A stretch of 34,361 nucleotides of DNA, taken from a bacterium (GTDB lineage: Bacteria > Caldisericota > Caldisericia > Cryosericales > Cryosericaceae). The translations under genes were made by a program, and so were the position numbers. Each line of letters starts with the position of its first letter. Positions within the stretch are counted from its first letter, which is position 1. Below are positions 14,538 to 22,746 of the stretch, piece by piece. Location of the stretch: positions 1 through 34,361 of the forward strand of contig JAJFTL010000032.1 of assembly GCA_021373025.1 (NCBI GenBank), given 5' to 3'. Under the pieces are notes generated by a model that saw nothing but the letters and a program-made list of their open reading frames with translations, was not told the origin of the DNA and searched no databases.

Positions 14538-16097
14538 CTATGGCAGCAGGGTCACCGGCTGCCCATGTTCCAGAAGGGTGACCATGGTACCAAACTGTTC
14601 GACGTAGCGTTCCGCGTGTTCGGTGTGAATCGGGTATACACGCCTCGGACCAAGCTGCTCCACGATCCGGAAGAGGTCTTTCTGTGCAGCATGCCCGGAC
14701 GCGTGGATGTGCACCGAATCCATGCCGCTGAGGTTCAGCCAACGGGCGAGGCGATCCTGGCTCCAGGCCATTTCCTCGTTGAATGCTTCTGCAGAGGAGT
14801 GAATATACAGAGAGCCTTGCACAGGACGCAGGTCGCACAGCTCCTGGATGTCCCAGTAGCCCAGGGAAAGGAGATATTCGGACTGGAGGTTTCTGACGTC
14901 GGCTGCCCGGACCACACGGGGACAGGAGCCGTTCAGCACATCAGCTACTGCGTCTCGTCGGTCGGCAGGGTCGAGTGCGTCAGGGTCCTGTCCGGCAAAA
15001 CGCAGGAGGGTCGAGCGTGCCCAGTCCTTCTCGATGTCTTTCCTGTCGTAGGTTCCGCTGCCGCTGCGCTTGACATAAAGGACCAGGTCCGGGTCGCTGA
15101 GGTCGATAGTGTTGTAGCCTGCGTCCTGTGCCAGTCTAACAATGAAGGCGTCCCGCGGAAGGATGGCCAGCCTGCGTCCGGTGGCATGCGCGACGCGCTG
15201 GAAGGTCATGAGCCGGTCCAGATCTTTCATGCCGAAGTCTGCAATCACCAGTCCCCGGGCACGCCGAACTTCCCCGATCGCCTTGTCCTCAACCTCCTGC
15301 TCGGACCAGAAGGCGAAGCGGCGGCGGAATGCCGGCTCCAGAGGTTCTTCCTGATGGCTGGCCTGGAGGTTGGTTCCCTCGATCAGCAAGGCATCGGGAT
15401 GAACTGTGGCGAGTTTCTCGATCGTCTCCTCGGTCACGTGGCCCATACGGCCGTGAAACCGAAGGTCTCCCGAGTAGACCAGCGTTCCACCCTCATGCTC
15501 AATGAGATAGGCGCAAGCTCCGGGAATGCTGTGGTCGACCGGAAAGGGAGTAACCCGACAGTCGGGAAACTCCACCGAACCGGTCAGGTTGATGAGCTCT
15601 CGTCGACCGTGCTTGTTGGCCCCCAGGTTCGGCCGCACGATAAAATCCGTCACACCATTCTCGGGTCCTGTGGTAAACTGCGTCTCTTCGACGGCGCGCA
15701 GCATGGCTGCAGTGACAGGCGTGGCATACAGAGGGATGGACTCGTTCAGGAACGAGATGGAACCGGTATGATCAACGTGAGCGTGCGTGATGAAGCAGGC
15801 CGCGATATGTCCCGGGTCCGTCAGTTGTTTCGCCAGGTCCGGCTGCATGTCCTGCAGGAGCGCCATGAGGTCGGAGCGGTAGAGGTTCAGTTTGGGCAAC
15901 AGCCCCGTCGTCAGGTAGTCGGTGAGGCCAGCCGAAATGCGAGGCGTGAGGAATTCCTCGAAGTAGGCGCCCATCGTCGTGTAGTTCAGCCCAAAATCGA
16001 ACAGCAGACGTGTCGCGTCAGGAGAGGTGCCCGCCTCAAACAGCAGCTTGGTGCCGCCAATCGTGGTGGCGCCATCCAGCATAGTGAACCGTGCCAT
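14538..16097 (-). CDS. RNase J-like metallo-beta-lactamase/beta-CASP nuclease
   Basis: 519 residues. The MBL motif is 'THAHVDH' (His105, His107, Asp109, His110); further motifs include 'PVDHS', 'YSGDLRFHG', the beta-CASP motif 'HIHASGHA' and the C-terminal 'PIHTEHA'. This is the order in RNase J and archaeal beta-CASP enzymes. Two insertions (about 45-75 and 340-400) are not typical of B. subtilis RNase J. It probably processes or degrades RNA, but DNA cannot be excluded. AAGGAGG lies before the ATG. It is the last gene of the minus-strand run 14538-19368. Confidence 0.8.
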   Translation of the reverse strand: MARFTMLDGATTIGGTKLLFEAGTSPDATRLLFDFGLNYTTMGAYFEEFLTPRISAGLTDYLTTGLLPKLNLYRSDLMALLQDMQPDLAKQLTDPGHIAACFITHAHVDHTGSISFLNESIPLYATPVTAAMLRAVEETQFTTGPENGVTDFIVRPNLGANKHGRRELINLTGSVEFPDCRVTPFPVDHSIPGACAYLIEHEGGTLVYSGDLRFHGRMGHVTEETIEKLATVHPDALLIEGTNLQASHQEEPLEPAFRRRFAFWSEQEVEDKAIGEVRRARGLVIADFGMKDLDRLMTFQRVAHATGRRLAILPRDAFIVRLAQDAGYNTIDLSDPDLVLYVKRSGSGTYDRKDIEKDWARSTLLRFAGQDPDALDPADRRDAVADVLNGSCPRVVRAADVRNLQSEYLLSLGYWDIQELCDLRPVQGSLYIHSSAEAFNEEMAWSQDRLARWLNLSGMDSVHIHASGHAAQKDLFRIVEQLGPRRVYPIHTEHAERYVEQFGTMVTLLEHGQPVTLLP

Positions 16098-16124
16098 CGC
16101 AACACCTCCTTCGTCGTGCAGTGT

Positions 16125-16970
16125 TCAGCCCGCCTGGTGTGATGATGGGGTCAGGCCTGCAAATGGAGCGATCTGTTGCAGCCGTTCCAAGAGGACATAA
16201 TCCGTGAGGTCGATGCCAAGAGGTGTGACGCTGATGTACCCGTTTGCCACGGCAGTCACATCGGTGTCTTCCTGGGGGATCGGGGGAATGTCCCCTCCTA
16301 TCCAGTAGATGGGTGCGCCAAACTGGTCGGTGCTCGGCGTGACACGATGGGCATAACGGCGCCGGCCCTGACGGACGATCTTGACCCCCTTGACGTTGTC
16401 CAGAGGACAGTTGGGTGCGTTGATATTCAGAAACAGACTCCCGTTCAGATCGCAGTTGAAGCTTTTGACAAGAGGCCTGTTGGTGTCTATGAGGCTGGGA
16501 ATCATAGGGAGCAGCTGCTGCATGAACCAGACGGCGGGGCTGAAATCGAAGCCTGCTGCAGGTCCTCCTGGTGAGAATGCTGTCGAGAATGCGACACTGG
16601 GATAACCGGACAGGAAAGCCTCATATGCGCCGGAGACAGTGCCCGAGTACGGCAGGTCATCGCCCAGATTGTCGCCATGATTGATGCCGGAGAAGACCAG
16701 GTCCACATGATCTTTGATAAGCATGTCGAGGCCCAGCATCATGCAGTCGACGGGAGTGCCCGAGACCGCCCAGGCGTCAACGCCGGGGCGCACGTAGTCC
16801 TCGACCCTGTTTGCCCGTAGCGGTTTGTGCATGGTGAGGGAGTGCCCCTTGGCGCTCTGGGGCGAGGCAGGGGCGACAACGGAGACCTTGTATTCGTCAG
16901 GTATTGCGGCGATCAGTGCCTGGATTCCCTGGGCCCATAGTCCATCATCATTGGTCACAAGGATGTGCAT
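16125..16970 (-). CDS. surE: 5'-nucleotidase SurE
   Basis: 281 residues. The N-terminal 'ILVTNDDG' (3-10) supplies the metal ligands Asp8 and Asp9; 'APASPQSAKGHSLT' and 'SGINHGDNLGDDLPYSGTVSGA' are diagnostic SurE motifs. It dephosphorylates nucleoside 5'-monophosphates and is linked to stationary-phase survival. Length is slightly above the usual 250-270, with a longer C-terminal tail. AAGGAGG precedes the ATG by four bases. It lies 9 bp after the rhomboid gene. Confidence 0.95.
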   Translation of the reverse strand: MHILVTNDDGLWAQGIQALIAAIPDEYKVSVVAPASPQSAKGHSLTMHKPLRANRVEDYVRPGVDAWAVSGTPVDCMMLGLDMLIKDHVDLVFSGINHGDNLGDDLPYSGTVSGAYEAFLSGYPSVAFSTAFSPGGPAAGFDFSPAVWFMQQLLPMIPSLIDTNRPLVKSFNCDLNGSLFLNINAPNCPLDNVKGVKIVRQGRRRYAHRVTPSTDQFGAPIYWIGGDIPPIPQEDTDVTAVANGYISVTPLGIDLTDYVLLERLQQIAPFAGLTPSSHQAG

Positions 16971-16979
16971 ACCGCCTCC

Positions 16980-17663
16980 TTAGACATAGTACTCAACACG
17001 TGGTGTCCTGTGCCTGGAAGCGAACCAGGCTGCCAGCACACCAAAAAGGAACCCGCCGACGTGTGCCCAGACGGCAACGCCCTGGGCGGCACCATAGGTG
17101 CCCTCGAAGAGCTGCATCAGGAACCAGATGCCGAGGAAGATCCAGGCCGGGATTTGGACAGACGTGATGAAGATGAAGACGACAAGCGTGTGTATCCTGG
17201 CTGTCGGATATAGGAAGAAATACGCCCCCATGACAGCGGCGATGGCACCGCTCGCTCCGATCGTCGGCACCTGAGACGATGGGCCCGAGAGCATATGGAA
17301 CAACGCTGCGACGACCCCGCCCACCAGGTAGAAGAGCAGGTACTTGCCGTGGCCAAGATAGTCCTCGATGTTGTTGCCAAAGATCCACAAGAACAGCATG
17401 TTGCCCAGGATGTGGCTCCAGCTGCCGTGGATGAACATGGACGTGAAGATGCTCAGAAAGTATGGCGCAACCGCCCCGGTTGGAGCCTGATACGCTCCTG
17501 TCAGAACACCTGGGATGAAGGCATACTGATAATAGAAGGTGTCAAGAGCCTGTCCGGTGCCGAGAGAAAGCTCCAGGAGCCATACCAGCGCGTTGGCCAG
17601 AATAAGGAGAAACGTGACCAGCGGAAACGTTCGCGTGGGTTGGTCGTCACGAATCGGGAGCAT
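16980..17663 (-). CDS. Rhomboid family intramembrane serine protease
   Basis: 227 residues with about six membrane segments. The catalytic dyad is Ser138 in 'IGASGAIAAVMG' and His201 in 'WAHVGGFLFG'; the oxyanion-side 'HGSWSHILGNMLFLWIFG' (79-96) is typical. The large first loop (about 41-66) between helix 1 and the core is usual for rhomboids of this type. It cleaves membrane protein substrates, unidentified here. No strong Shine-Dalgarno; the ATG is 3 bp after the MTA phosphorylase stop, so translation may be coupled. Confidence 0.93.
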   Translation of the reverse strand: MLPIRDDQPTRTFPLVTFLLILANALVWLLELSLGTGQALDTFYYQYAFIPGVLTGAYQAPTGAVAPYFLSIFTSMFIHGSWSHILGNMLFLWIFGNNIEDYLGHGKYLLFYLVGGVVAALFHMLSGPSSQVPTIGASGAIAAVMGAYFFLYPTARIHTLVVFIFITSVQIPAWIFLGIWFLMQLFEGTYGAAQGVAVWAHVGGFLFGVLAAWFASRHRTPRVEYYV

Positions 17664-17666
17664 AGA

Positions 17667-18473
17667 TCAGCTGACGCTGGCGCCGTCAAGGGCGTGGAAA
17701 CAAGTGCAGTCCTCGTCAGGTCCGGGGATCTGGGGAATCATTTCCTCAATGATCGTTACCAGGTTCTTCAGGTTTGCCTGGAATGCCTTGAGTACCGCTT
17801 CATTGCTGACCGGCTCGACCGTGCCCTCGGCAACGAGGCCGGCATCGTAGTCGGTGATGACCGAAATGTTGCAGTAACACATGGCCTGTTCCCGTGCAAG
17901 CGAGACCTCGGGATACTGTGTCATATTGACGGTATGCCACCCCATATGCGTGAACCAGATGCTCTCGGCCTTGGTCGAAAAGCGTGGCCCCTCGATAACG
18001 ACACAGGTCCCGCCGTCGTGGACGGGTAGTCCCAAACGCCTGACGGTCGCAACGGCGATCTTGTTGAGAACAGGGCAGTAGGGATCGGCAGTCGAAACAT
18101 GGGTGACAACCGGGCCATCGTAGAAGCTCGTGTTCCCACGGCGCGTGCGGTCGACGAACTGATCGGTCACGACGAGGTCTCCTACCTTGATGTCCGGCTG
18201 CAGGGACCCAACGGCGGTTGGGGCAATAATGCGCCGGACACCCAGCGATTTGAGAGCCCAGATGTTGGCACGGTAGTTGATCATGTGTGGTGGAAGCTGG
18301 TGATGCTTGCCGTGACGCGGGAGGAACGCGATTTTGCGTCCTGCAATCTCACCCAGCGAGATGAGGTCGGAAGGGGCGCCATACGGGGTCTGGACCTTGA
18401 TGTCCTGGGCGTTTTCCAACAGAGAGTAAAATCCGGAACCACCAATGATTCCGATTTCAGCACGTTGTTCCAT
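17667..18473 (-). CDS. mtnP: S-methyl-5'-thioadenosine phosphorylase (PNP/MTAP family)
   Basis: 268 residues from the ATG at 18473 (AAAGGAG seven bases upstream). Features of MTAP: 'IGIIGGSGFYSL' (7-18), 'LPRHGKHHQLPPHMINYRAN', 'EGPRFSTKAES' and 'NMTQYPEVSLAREQAMCY', followed by 'TDYDAG' with the catalytic Asp. It splits methylthioadenosine to adenine and methylthioribose-1-phosphate, recycling the by-product of SAM-dependent polyamine synthesis and of radical SAM chemistry. Methylthioinosine or another 6-oxopurine nucleoside remains a possible substrate. Confidence 0.9.
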   Translation of the reverse strand: MEQRAEIGIIGGSGFYSLLENAQDIKVQTPYGAPSDLISLGEIAGRKIAFLPRHGKHHQLPPHMINYRANIWALKSLGVRRIIAPTAVGSLQPDIKVGDLVVTDQFVDRTRRGNTSFYDGPVVTHVSTADPYCPVLNKIAVATVRRLGLPVHDGGTCVVIEGPRFSTKAESIWFTHMGWHTVNMTQYPEVSLAREQAMCYCNISVITDYDAGLVAEGTVEPVSNEAVLKAFQANLKNLVTIIEEMIPQIPGPDEDCTCFHALDGASVS

Positions 18474-18549
18474 AGCGTTCTCCTTTGAGTTGCACAGCGC
18501 GACTGCGCGAAGTTGTCTCCATATGCAGTATACCAGTAAAAGGCACGCA

Positions 18550-19182
18550 TTAAAGGCTACGAGTATGCTCCCGGCGTGACAGCACGATGAGGGCGATGGC
18601 AAGAGCGGCACTTGTCCCCAGAGCGATGAAGAAGTAACTCATAAAGTATTGCTCTGGAAAGAGGCGAATCAGACCGGAATCCGCAGGGAGCAGCCAGAAG
18701 TCGTTGGTGAACGCAAGCTGATGAAAAGCTATAAAGATGGCGTCGAATCCGACAGTGGCCGAGGCAGTGCCCAGCAGGGCGATCAGCGAAAGTACGGTGA
18801 CTCCCACAGTCCGTGCAGCACGCTTGCGGTCCATTTGCCGTCGGCGCAGGAAGACACCAAGTAGCAGTGTCAGAAGGCATGATGCAATGGCTGTCAGATA
18901 GACCGCCTGGAAAATCCTCTGCACATCAACCATGTGCGCAATCTCTGTACTTGAATAGAAGCCATCGCCTGGCAATGGAGTGCGAAACGCGAGATACTTG
19001 AGCACGCTGGCGGTGCGAGAGGAGGCTTCTGCAGGTGTAAAGCGAGGAGCAGGCCCACCAGTCGTGCCGACCAGAAAGAGGAGCAGACGCTGGAGCGGCA
19101 TGAAGTTGACGAGCAGCGAGAAGGGCACGAGCAGTACGGTCACCGTTGCCGTGATGGTGAAGGCGGTCACAAGAGGGAACAC
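18550..19182 (-). CDS. DUF1461 (TIGR01906-like) integral membrane protein
   Basis: 210 residues, four membrane segments and an extracytoplasmic loop. The block 'FHQLAFTND.W.LP.....I.LFPEQYFM' near residues 150-180 is the hallmark of TIGR01906/DUF1461; 'EIAHMVDVQRIF' (about 83-94) is also a conserved part. Function of the family is unknown. The start is GTG at 19182, 3 bp after the preceding stop and without a clear Shine-Dalgarno, so coupling is likely. Confidence 0.8.
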   Translation of the reverse strand: MFPLVTAFTITATVTVLLVPFSLLVNFMPLQRLLLFLVGTTGGPAPRFTPAEASSRTASVLKYLAFRTPLPGDGFYSSTEIAHMVDVQRIFQAVYLTAIASCLLTLLLGVFLRRRQMDRKRAARTVGVTVLSLIALLGTASATVGFDAIFIAFHQLAFTNDFWLLPADSGLIRLFPEQYFMSYFFIALGTSAALAIALIVLSRREHTRSL

Positions 19183-19185
19183 TGT

Positions 19186-19368
19186 CTAGTCGAACAGCCC
19201 AAGCAAACAAGAACGGATGTGAATACCCAGCAGATTGCAGGCCTCGCCGATGTATTTTGGATCGACGTTGAGCGTGCGGGCAAGCGCAAGGGCGTCGCCG
19301 CAGTCGATGAATCCATCTGTTGCTGCCTTGAGCAGTGCATCGCGAACTTCTTGCGAGACATCTTCCAT
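19186..19368 (-). CDS. Small conserved-looking helical protein
   Basis: 60 residues. Two or three amphipathic helices ('ALALARTLNVDPKYIGEACNL' resembles a helix-turn-helix) and the C-terminus 'IRSCLLGLFD' with two Cys in the protein at about 43 and 54. AGGAGG five bases before the ATG at 19368 and close spacing to the next gene show it is real. I have seen similar small domains ending in 'CQLGLF'-like sequence but cannot assign a function. Confidence 0.6.
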   Translation of the reverse strand: MEDVSQEVRDALLKAATDGFIDCGDALALARTLNVDPKYIGEACNLLGIHIRSCLLGLFD

Positions 19369-19438
19369 GTGAGCCTCCTGGCCTTGGTTGTGTGAGTCAA
19401 CGTGCCGACGCTACAGTGTGCCATCGGCGGGCATTTTT

Positions 19439-20059
19439 TCAAGCGTGGCGCAACACGGGGAGAAGGCTGAGCACGGACGCCTCGACCGTCTCAATGAAGG
19501 CGGAATCCTCTGCTGATCCTGAAACCTGGTTCACGTGGGGATTCCAGTCTCTGAGCAGTGCAAGGAGCGCTGCCTCCTCGGGGGGAGTGCAAGCGGGAAA
19601 TCTGTTGATGACAACCAGATCCGCGCGAGCGGCCATGATGCCTGTATCAGGTTTCATTTCTGGAGAGAGAGGACAGCGCAGCACATACATGGTGACGGAT
19701 CGATTGGGCAAGGGCGTGCAGTAGCCTTCAATGAGAAAACGCGTTTCCGGTGGCCATGTGTCAATGGCCGATAGAACTGCCTCGTCGGTCTCCGAGCGAG
19801 GCCCATCGAGGAGCAAGATGTCGGACAGGGGTGGCAGCAGCGGAGAGCGAATGGATTGATGCAAACGCCCGGTGTCTCCAGCGCCGGCAGGCAGCGTGCC
19901 CGCTGCAAGAGACCGGGTCACGAGGTGAGAGCTGTGCCGGGATAACTTGATATAAACATCAAATGGAAGATCGTGAACCAGCGATCTGCAGATCGCTGTC
20001 TTGCCAGAGTGACTGGACGAGGAATGAACGATAAGGATGCAGTGGCATTCCGAGGTCAT
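19439..20059 (-). CDS. P-loop NTPase, possibly MobB-like
   Basis: 206 residues from the ATG at 20059 (CAGGAG nine bases upstream). 'VHSSSSHSGKT' (11-21) is a P-loop in which the first Gly is replaced by Ser. 'VYIKLSRHSSH' and 'GAGDTGRLHQS' resemble the positions of MobB-type nucleotide-binding proteins, and 'ADLVVINRFP' resembles a G4-like NKxD site. So it may bind GTP or another nucleotide. No cofactor-biosynthesis genes accompany it, apart from the radical SAM operon that is divergently transcribed. Confidence 0.45.
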   Translation of the reverse strand: MTSECHCILIVHSSSSHSGKTAICRSLVHDLPFDVYIKLSRHSSHLVTRSLAAGTLPAGAGDTGRLHQSIRSPLLPPLSDILLLDGPRSETDEAVLSAIDTWPPETRFLIEGYCTPLPNRSVTMYVLRCPLSPEMKPDTGIMAARADLVVINRFPACTPPEEAALLALLRDWNPHVNQVSGSAEDSAFIETVEASVLSLLPVLRHA

Positions 20060-20104
20060 GGCTGTATACTCCTGTAGTGACTCATTGCGGTACTCGCTGC
20101 CGAA

Positions 20105-20132
20105 TTGCTGTTTGTCTTCATGTACAGATAAT
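20105..20132 (+). promoter_or_regulatory. Possible divergent promoter for the HD-GYP operon
   Basis: TTGCTG (20105-20110), 16-bp spacer, GATAAT (20127-20132). Its -10 overlaps the -10 of the minus-strand promoter, so the two would exclude each other. Confidence 0.35.
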
Positions 20133-20156
20133 ACACGGGGCGTGCACTGATAGCAA
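20128..20156 (-). promoter_or_regulatory. Sigma-70-type promoter for the P-loop NTPase gene
   Basis: Minus strand TTGCTA (20156-20151), 17-bp spacer, TATTAT (20133-20128). The predicted leader is about 60 bases. Confidence 0.5.
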
Positions 20157-20194
20157 TGCACGGCAGATGACGAACAGAATGACGTAATCCGGAG

Positions 20195-20210
20195 GTGGTT
20201 CGTGAACCAC
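20195..20210 (+). promoter_or_regulatory. Hairpin over the start codon of the HD-GYP gene
   Basis: GTGGTTC (20195-20201) and GAACCAC (20204-20210) are complementary. In RNA, a 6-bp stem with a CGUG loop would hold the GTG start (20202) in the loop and cover the end of the GGAGG Shine-Dalgarno (20191-20195). Confidence 0.35.
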
Positions 20211-21545
20211 AAGGTACTGGTCGTCGAGGACGATCTCGAAAACCTGCATCTCTACGGCGAGATGCTGCGGCGAGCGGGCTATGAAGCTATTAGTGCAAGC
20301 ACTGGCTGGGAGGGTATCGACCTCGCCGTGAGGGAGCATCCAGAGTTGATCCTGCTCGATCTCAAGCTGCCGGACATCACGGGGCTCACTATCCTTGAAA
20401 CCCTGCACGCTGCCATGTCTACGAAGGCCATCCCCATCATTGTCGTGTCCGCGATCAGCAAGGACGACGATGTCATAAAGGCGATGCAGATTGGCGCATT
20501 CGACTATATGATCAAGCCAGTCACGTATGAGGACCTGATCCGCAGGATTGAGGTTGCTCTGTTCTCAGAGGATCGCAAGAGCGAAGGAGAAGAGGCGCCC
20601 GTGCTTGTCATTGAGGATAATCTGGCCGATGGCGAAGCTCTGTCGGAACAGCTGGGCAGCTGGGGATATCAAGTGAGCTGGGCGAAGAGCGGCCGAGAAG
20701 GCATCGAGCAGGCTGCCACTGGGGAGTTCGATGCTGTCCTCGTGGATGGGCTCCTGCCCGATATTGACGGGTTTGATGTGGTGAAGGAGATCCGCAGAGG
20801 CGAGCGTCTTGGCATTACGCCCATTATCATGTTGACGGTATTATCCGGTATGGTTGACAGGCTCAAGGGGTTCGAGAGCGGTGTCGATGAGTTTCTCAAC
20901 AAGCCAGTAGCATGGGAAGAACTGCGCGTCCGCTTGCGCTCGCTGATGCACCTGCGGGGCATGGCCAAGCAGCGTGTAGCACTCTCTGAGGTGGTCGGTG
21001 TCATTACGAACGCCATTGAATTGGCGGAAGCGACGGAGCCACGTCACAACCAGAAGGTTGCCAGCATCAGCGTGATCCTGGGCAAGAGGATGAACGTGAG
21101 AGGGCACGGACTATGGATACTGGAGATGGCCGGTTCACTGCATGACGTAGGAAAACTGGCCGTCCGGCGGGACATCCTGCTCAAGCCAGGCAAGCTCGAT
21201 GCCGAGGAGTGGGCCGAAATGCAACGACACAGCGAATATGGCGAACGAATTATCAGGCCGGTTCACGGATTCAGTGAAGTAGCAGATATTGTCCGACACC
21301 ATCATGAAAAGGTGGATGGTTCAGGGTATCCTGATCATCTGAAGGGGGATCAGGTACGCCTTTCTGTGCGGATTGTGGGTGTCGCCGATTGTTATGAGGC
21401 GCTGACAAGTGATCGTCCATACCGCATGGCCTATTCGCGGACCCAGGCACTGGAAATCCTTCGCAGGGAGACGGATCAAGGACATTGGGATCCACAGGTC
21501 ATCGCTGCCCTGTCGGATTCGCTTGATGAGCTTGACAATCTGTAG
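20202..21545 (+). CDS. Response regulator with two receiver domains and an HD-GYP domain
   Basis: 447 residues. Receiver 1 (about 3-120) has 'VVEDD', 'LILLDLKLPDITG' (phospho-Asp) and 'YMIKPV'. Receiver 2 (about 132-250) has 'VIEDN', 'AVLVDGLLPDIDG' and 'FLNKPV', so both look able to be phosphorylated. The C-terminal HD-GYP domain (about 270-440) has 'SLHDVGK' and 'HHHEKVDGSGYP', the residues for di-iron binding and cyclic di-GMP hydrolysis. No partner kinase lies in the window. The start is GTG with GGAGG, and translation may be masked by the hairpin over the start codon. Confidence 0.93.
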   Translation: MNHKVLVVEDDLENLHLYGEMLRRAGYEAISASTGWEGIDLAVREHPELILLDLKLPDITGLTILETLHAAMSTKAIPIIVVSAISKDDDVIKAMQIGAFDYMIKPVTYEDLIRRIEVALFSEDRKSEGEEAPVLVIEDNLADGEALSEQLGSWGYQVSWAKSGREGIEQAATGEFDAVLVDGLLPDIDGFDVVKEIRRGERLGITPIIMLTVLSGMVDRLKGFESGVDEFLNKPVAWEELRVRLRSLMHLRGMAKQRVALSEVVGVITNAIELAEATEPRHNQKVASISVILGKRMNVRGHGLWILEMAGSLHDVGKLAVRRDILLKPGKLDAEEWAEMQRHSEYGERIIRPVHGFSEVADIVRHHHEKVDGSGYPDHLKGDQVRLSVRIVGVADCYEALTSDRPYRMAYSRTQALEILRRETDQGHWDPQVIAALSDSLDELDNL

Positions 21546-21580
21546 GTGGCCCGTCATGGGCCTGGAAGGAAGGTCACTTC

Positions 21581-21838
21581 GTGAATGTTGAAGTTCAGGC
21601 AATATTGTTTCCTTATGATGGCTCGCGCACGTCGTCTGTCATCAAGCAGTTCGAAAGCGCGCTCGAGGAAGCCGGCATCCGGTGTGTCGTCGGGAACATG
21701 GCAATCAGCTGCTATGGCGAGGTGGAAGCCGTTTTTTCGTCGATCAGCAGCGCATATCGGGCAATAGCCGCGACAGATAGAGTCAGCATTTCACTTGTCA
21801 TTGCCAACGATATGCCGCAGATAGGCCGAAGGGCCTGA
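21581..21838 (+). CDS. Thiamine-binding-protein-like (DUF77/YqgV) small protein
   Basis: 85 residues with the alternating strand-helix pattern of the MTH1187/YqgV family: 'VEVQAILFPYDGS', 'VIKQFESALEEAGIRCVVGNMAISCYGEVEAVFSSISSAYRAI' and a final strand 'RVSISLVIAND'. These proteins bind thiamine or related compounds. The GTG start has GGAAGGAAGG upstream. It lies 35 bp after the HD-GYP gene and 5 bp before the radical SAM gene, so it shares their transcript. The family call rests on pattern only. Confidence 0.5.
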   Translation: MNVEVQAILFPYDGSRTSSVIKQFESALEEAGIRCVVGNMAISCYGEVEAVFSSISSAYRAIAATDRVSISLVIANDMPQIGRRA

Positions 21839-21843
21839 GTGTC

Positions 21844-22713
21844 ATGGGATTTACGTGTGTCCCTCGTGGGACTCTTCCTGTGTCCGTCACAGGGGGGACA
21901 TGTGCGCTCTCCTGCAATCACTGCAATGCGCATTATCTTCAGCATATGGTTCCCGTGAACGAGGCGCGGCGTGTGCTCGAAACGGGCCGCTATCCAAGCA
22001 TCCTCCTTTCGGGAGGGAGTGACTTGACCGGTCGCCTGCCGCTGATGGAGCACCTGGCTTTCATCCAATGGGTACATGACAGGGGGATACGCATCAACGC
22101 CCATGTAGGCCTCCAGTCTGACGAGGACATCCGGGTCCTATCTCCGTTGTTCGACAAGGTCTCACTCGATTATGTGTGGGACGATGACACCATCCACGAG
22201 GTCTATCACCTACGGCACTGCTCTGGGGCCGACTACCTGCATGCGGCTCAGAGCTGGCTTGAAGGCATGTGGATGGACGAGCAGGCAAAGACACTTTCTG
22301 CGGGAGACCGCACTCGGGCGACGGCTCTCGCACAGGCCAGACAGAGGATAAACCTTCACTTGACGATTGGCCTCAAGGGAGGAGTCGTGGCAGGCGAATA
22401 CGCTGCGATTGATTCACTGGTAGCCTTTCAGCCGGCATCGCTGGTTTTTCTGATCCTTATTCCAACTGAGGGGACGGTCTATGCAAATGCTCCCCTTGTG
22501 CCCATCCGCGACGTGGAATCCATAGTTCAGTATGCACGGCAGAAGCTTCCAGAAACAGATCTCATCCTGGGATGCATGCATCCCAGGGCCGCCGGCTATG
22601 GGCGGCAGCTCGTTGACATTGCAGAGCGGTACCGCTTCCGTGGCGTGGTCAACGAGAAGTTTGCTGAGGGAGATGTGGAGCGGGTGGAGGAATGCTGTGT
22701 CTTTCACTGCTGA
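21844..22713 (+). CDS. Radical SAM protein, LipS-type lipoyl synthase subunit (first of pair)
   Basis: 289 residues. The radical SAM cluster motif CxxxCxxC is at Cys20, Cys24 and Cys27 ('CALSCNHCNAHY'). The start 'FTCVPRGTLPVSVTG' and the Cys-containing tail ('GCMHPRAAG', final 'ECCVFHC') fit the LipS1/LipS2 group, two-protein lipoyl synthases described in archaea and annotated often as biotin synthases. Extra cysteines (5, 285, 286, 289) may ligate an auxiliary cluster. It is followed by a second radical SAM gene, as expected for that pair. I cannot say which of LipS1 or LipS2 it is; another radical SAM function is possible. Confidence 0.6.
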   Translation: MGFTCVPRGTLPVSVTGGTCALSCNHCNAHYLQHMVPVNEARRVLETGRYPSILLSGGSDLTGRLPLMEHLAFIQWVHDRGIRINAHVGLQSDEDIRVLSPLFDKVSLDYVWDDDTIHEVYHLRHCSGADYLHAAQSWLEGMWMDEQAKTLSAGDRTRATALAQARQRINLHLTIGLKGGVVAGEYAAIDSLVAFQPASLVFLILIPTEGTVYANAPLVPIRDVESIVQYARQKLPETDLILGCMHPRAAGYGRQLVDIAERYRFRGVVNEKFAEGDVERVEECCVFHC

Positions 22714-22746
22714 GGTTGTGGCCTGAGGGCAGGGGGTGAGCGGACG

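Noticed and set aside
14565-16142. 525-codon open frame on the plus strand
   Set aside because: It is antisense to the RNase J-like gene, whose metal-binding motifs are clear. The antisense product has no recognisable motifs or ribosome site; the open frame is a GC-codon shadow.
19402-19435. Hairpin followed by T6 on the plus strand
   Set aside because: No plus-strand gene precedes it; the stem is only about 5 bp. On the strand that carries genes the T-run is on the wrong side.
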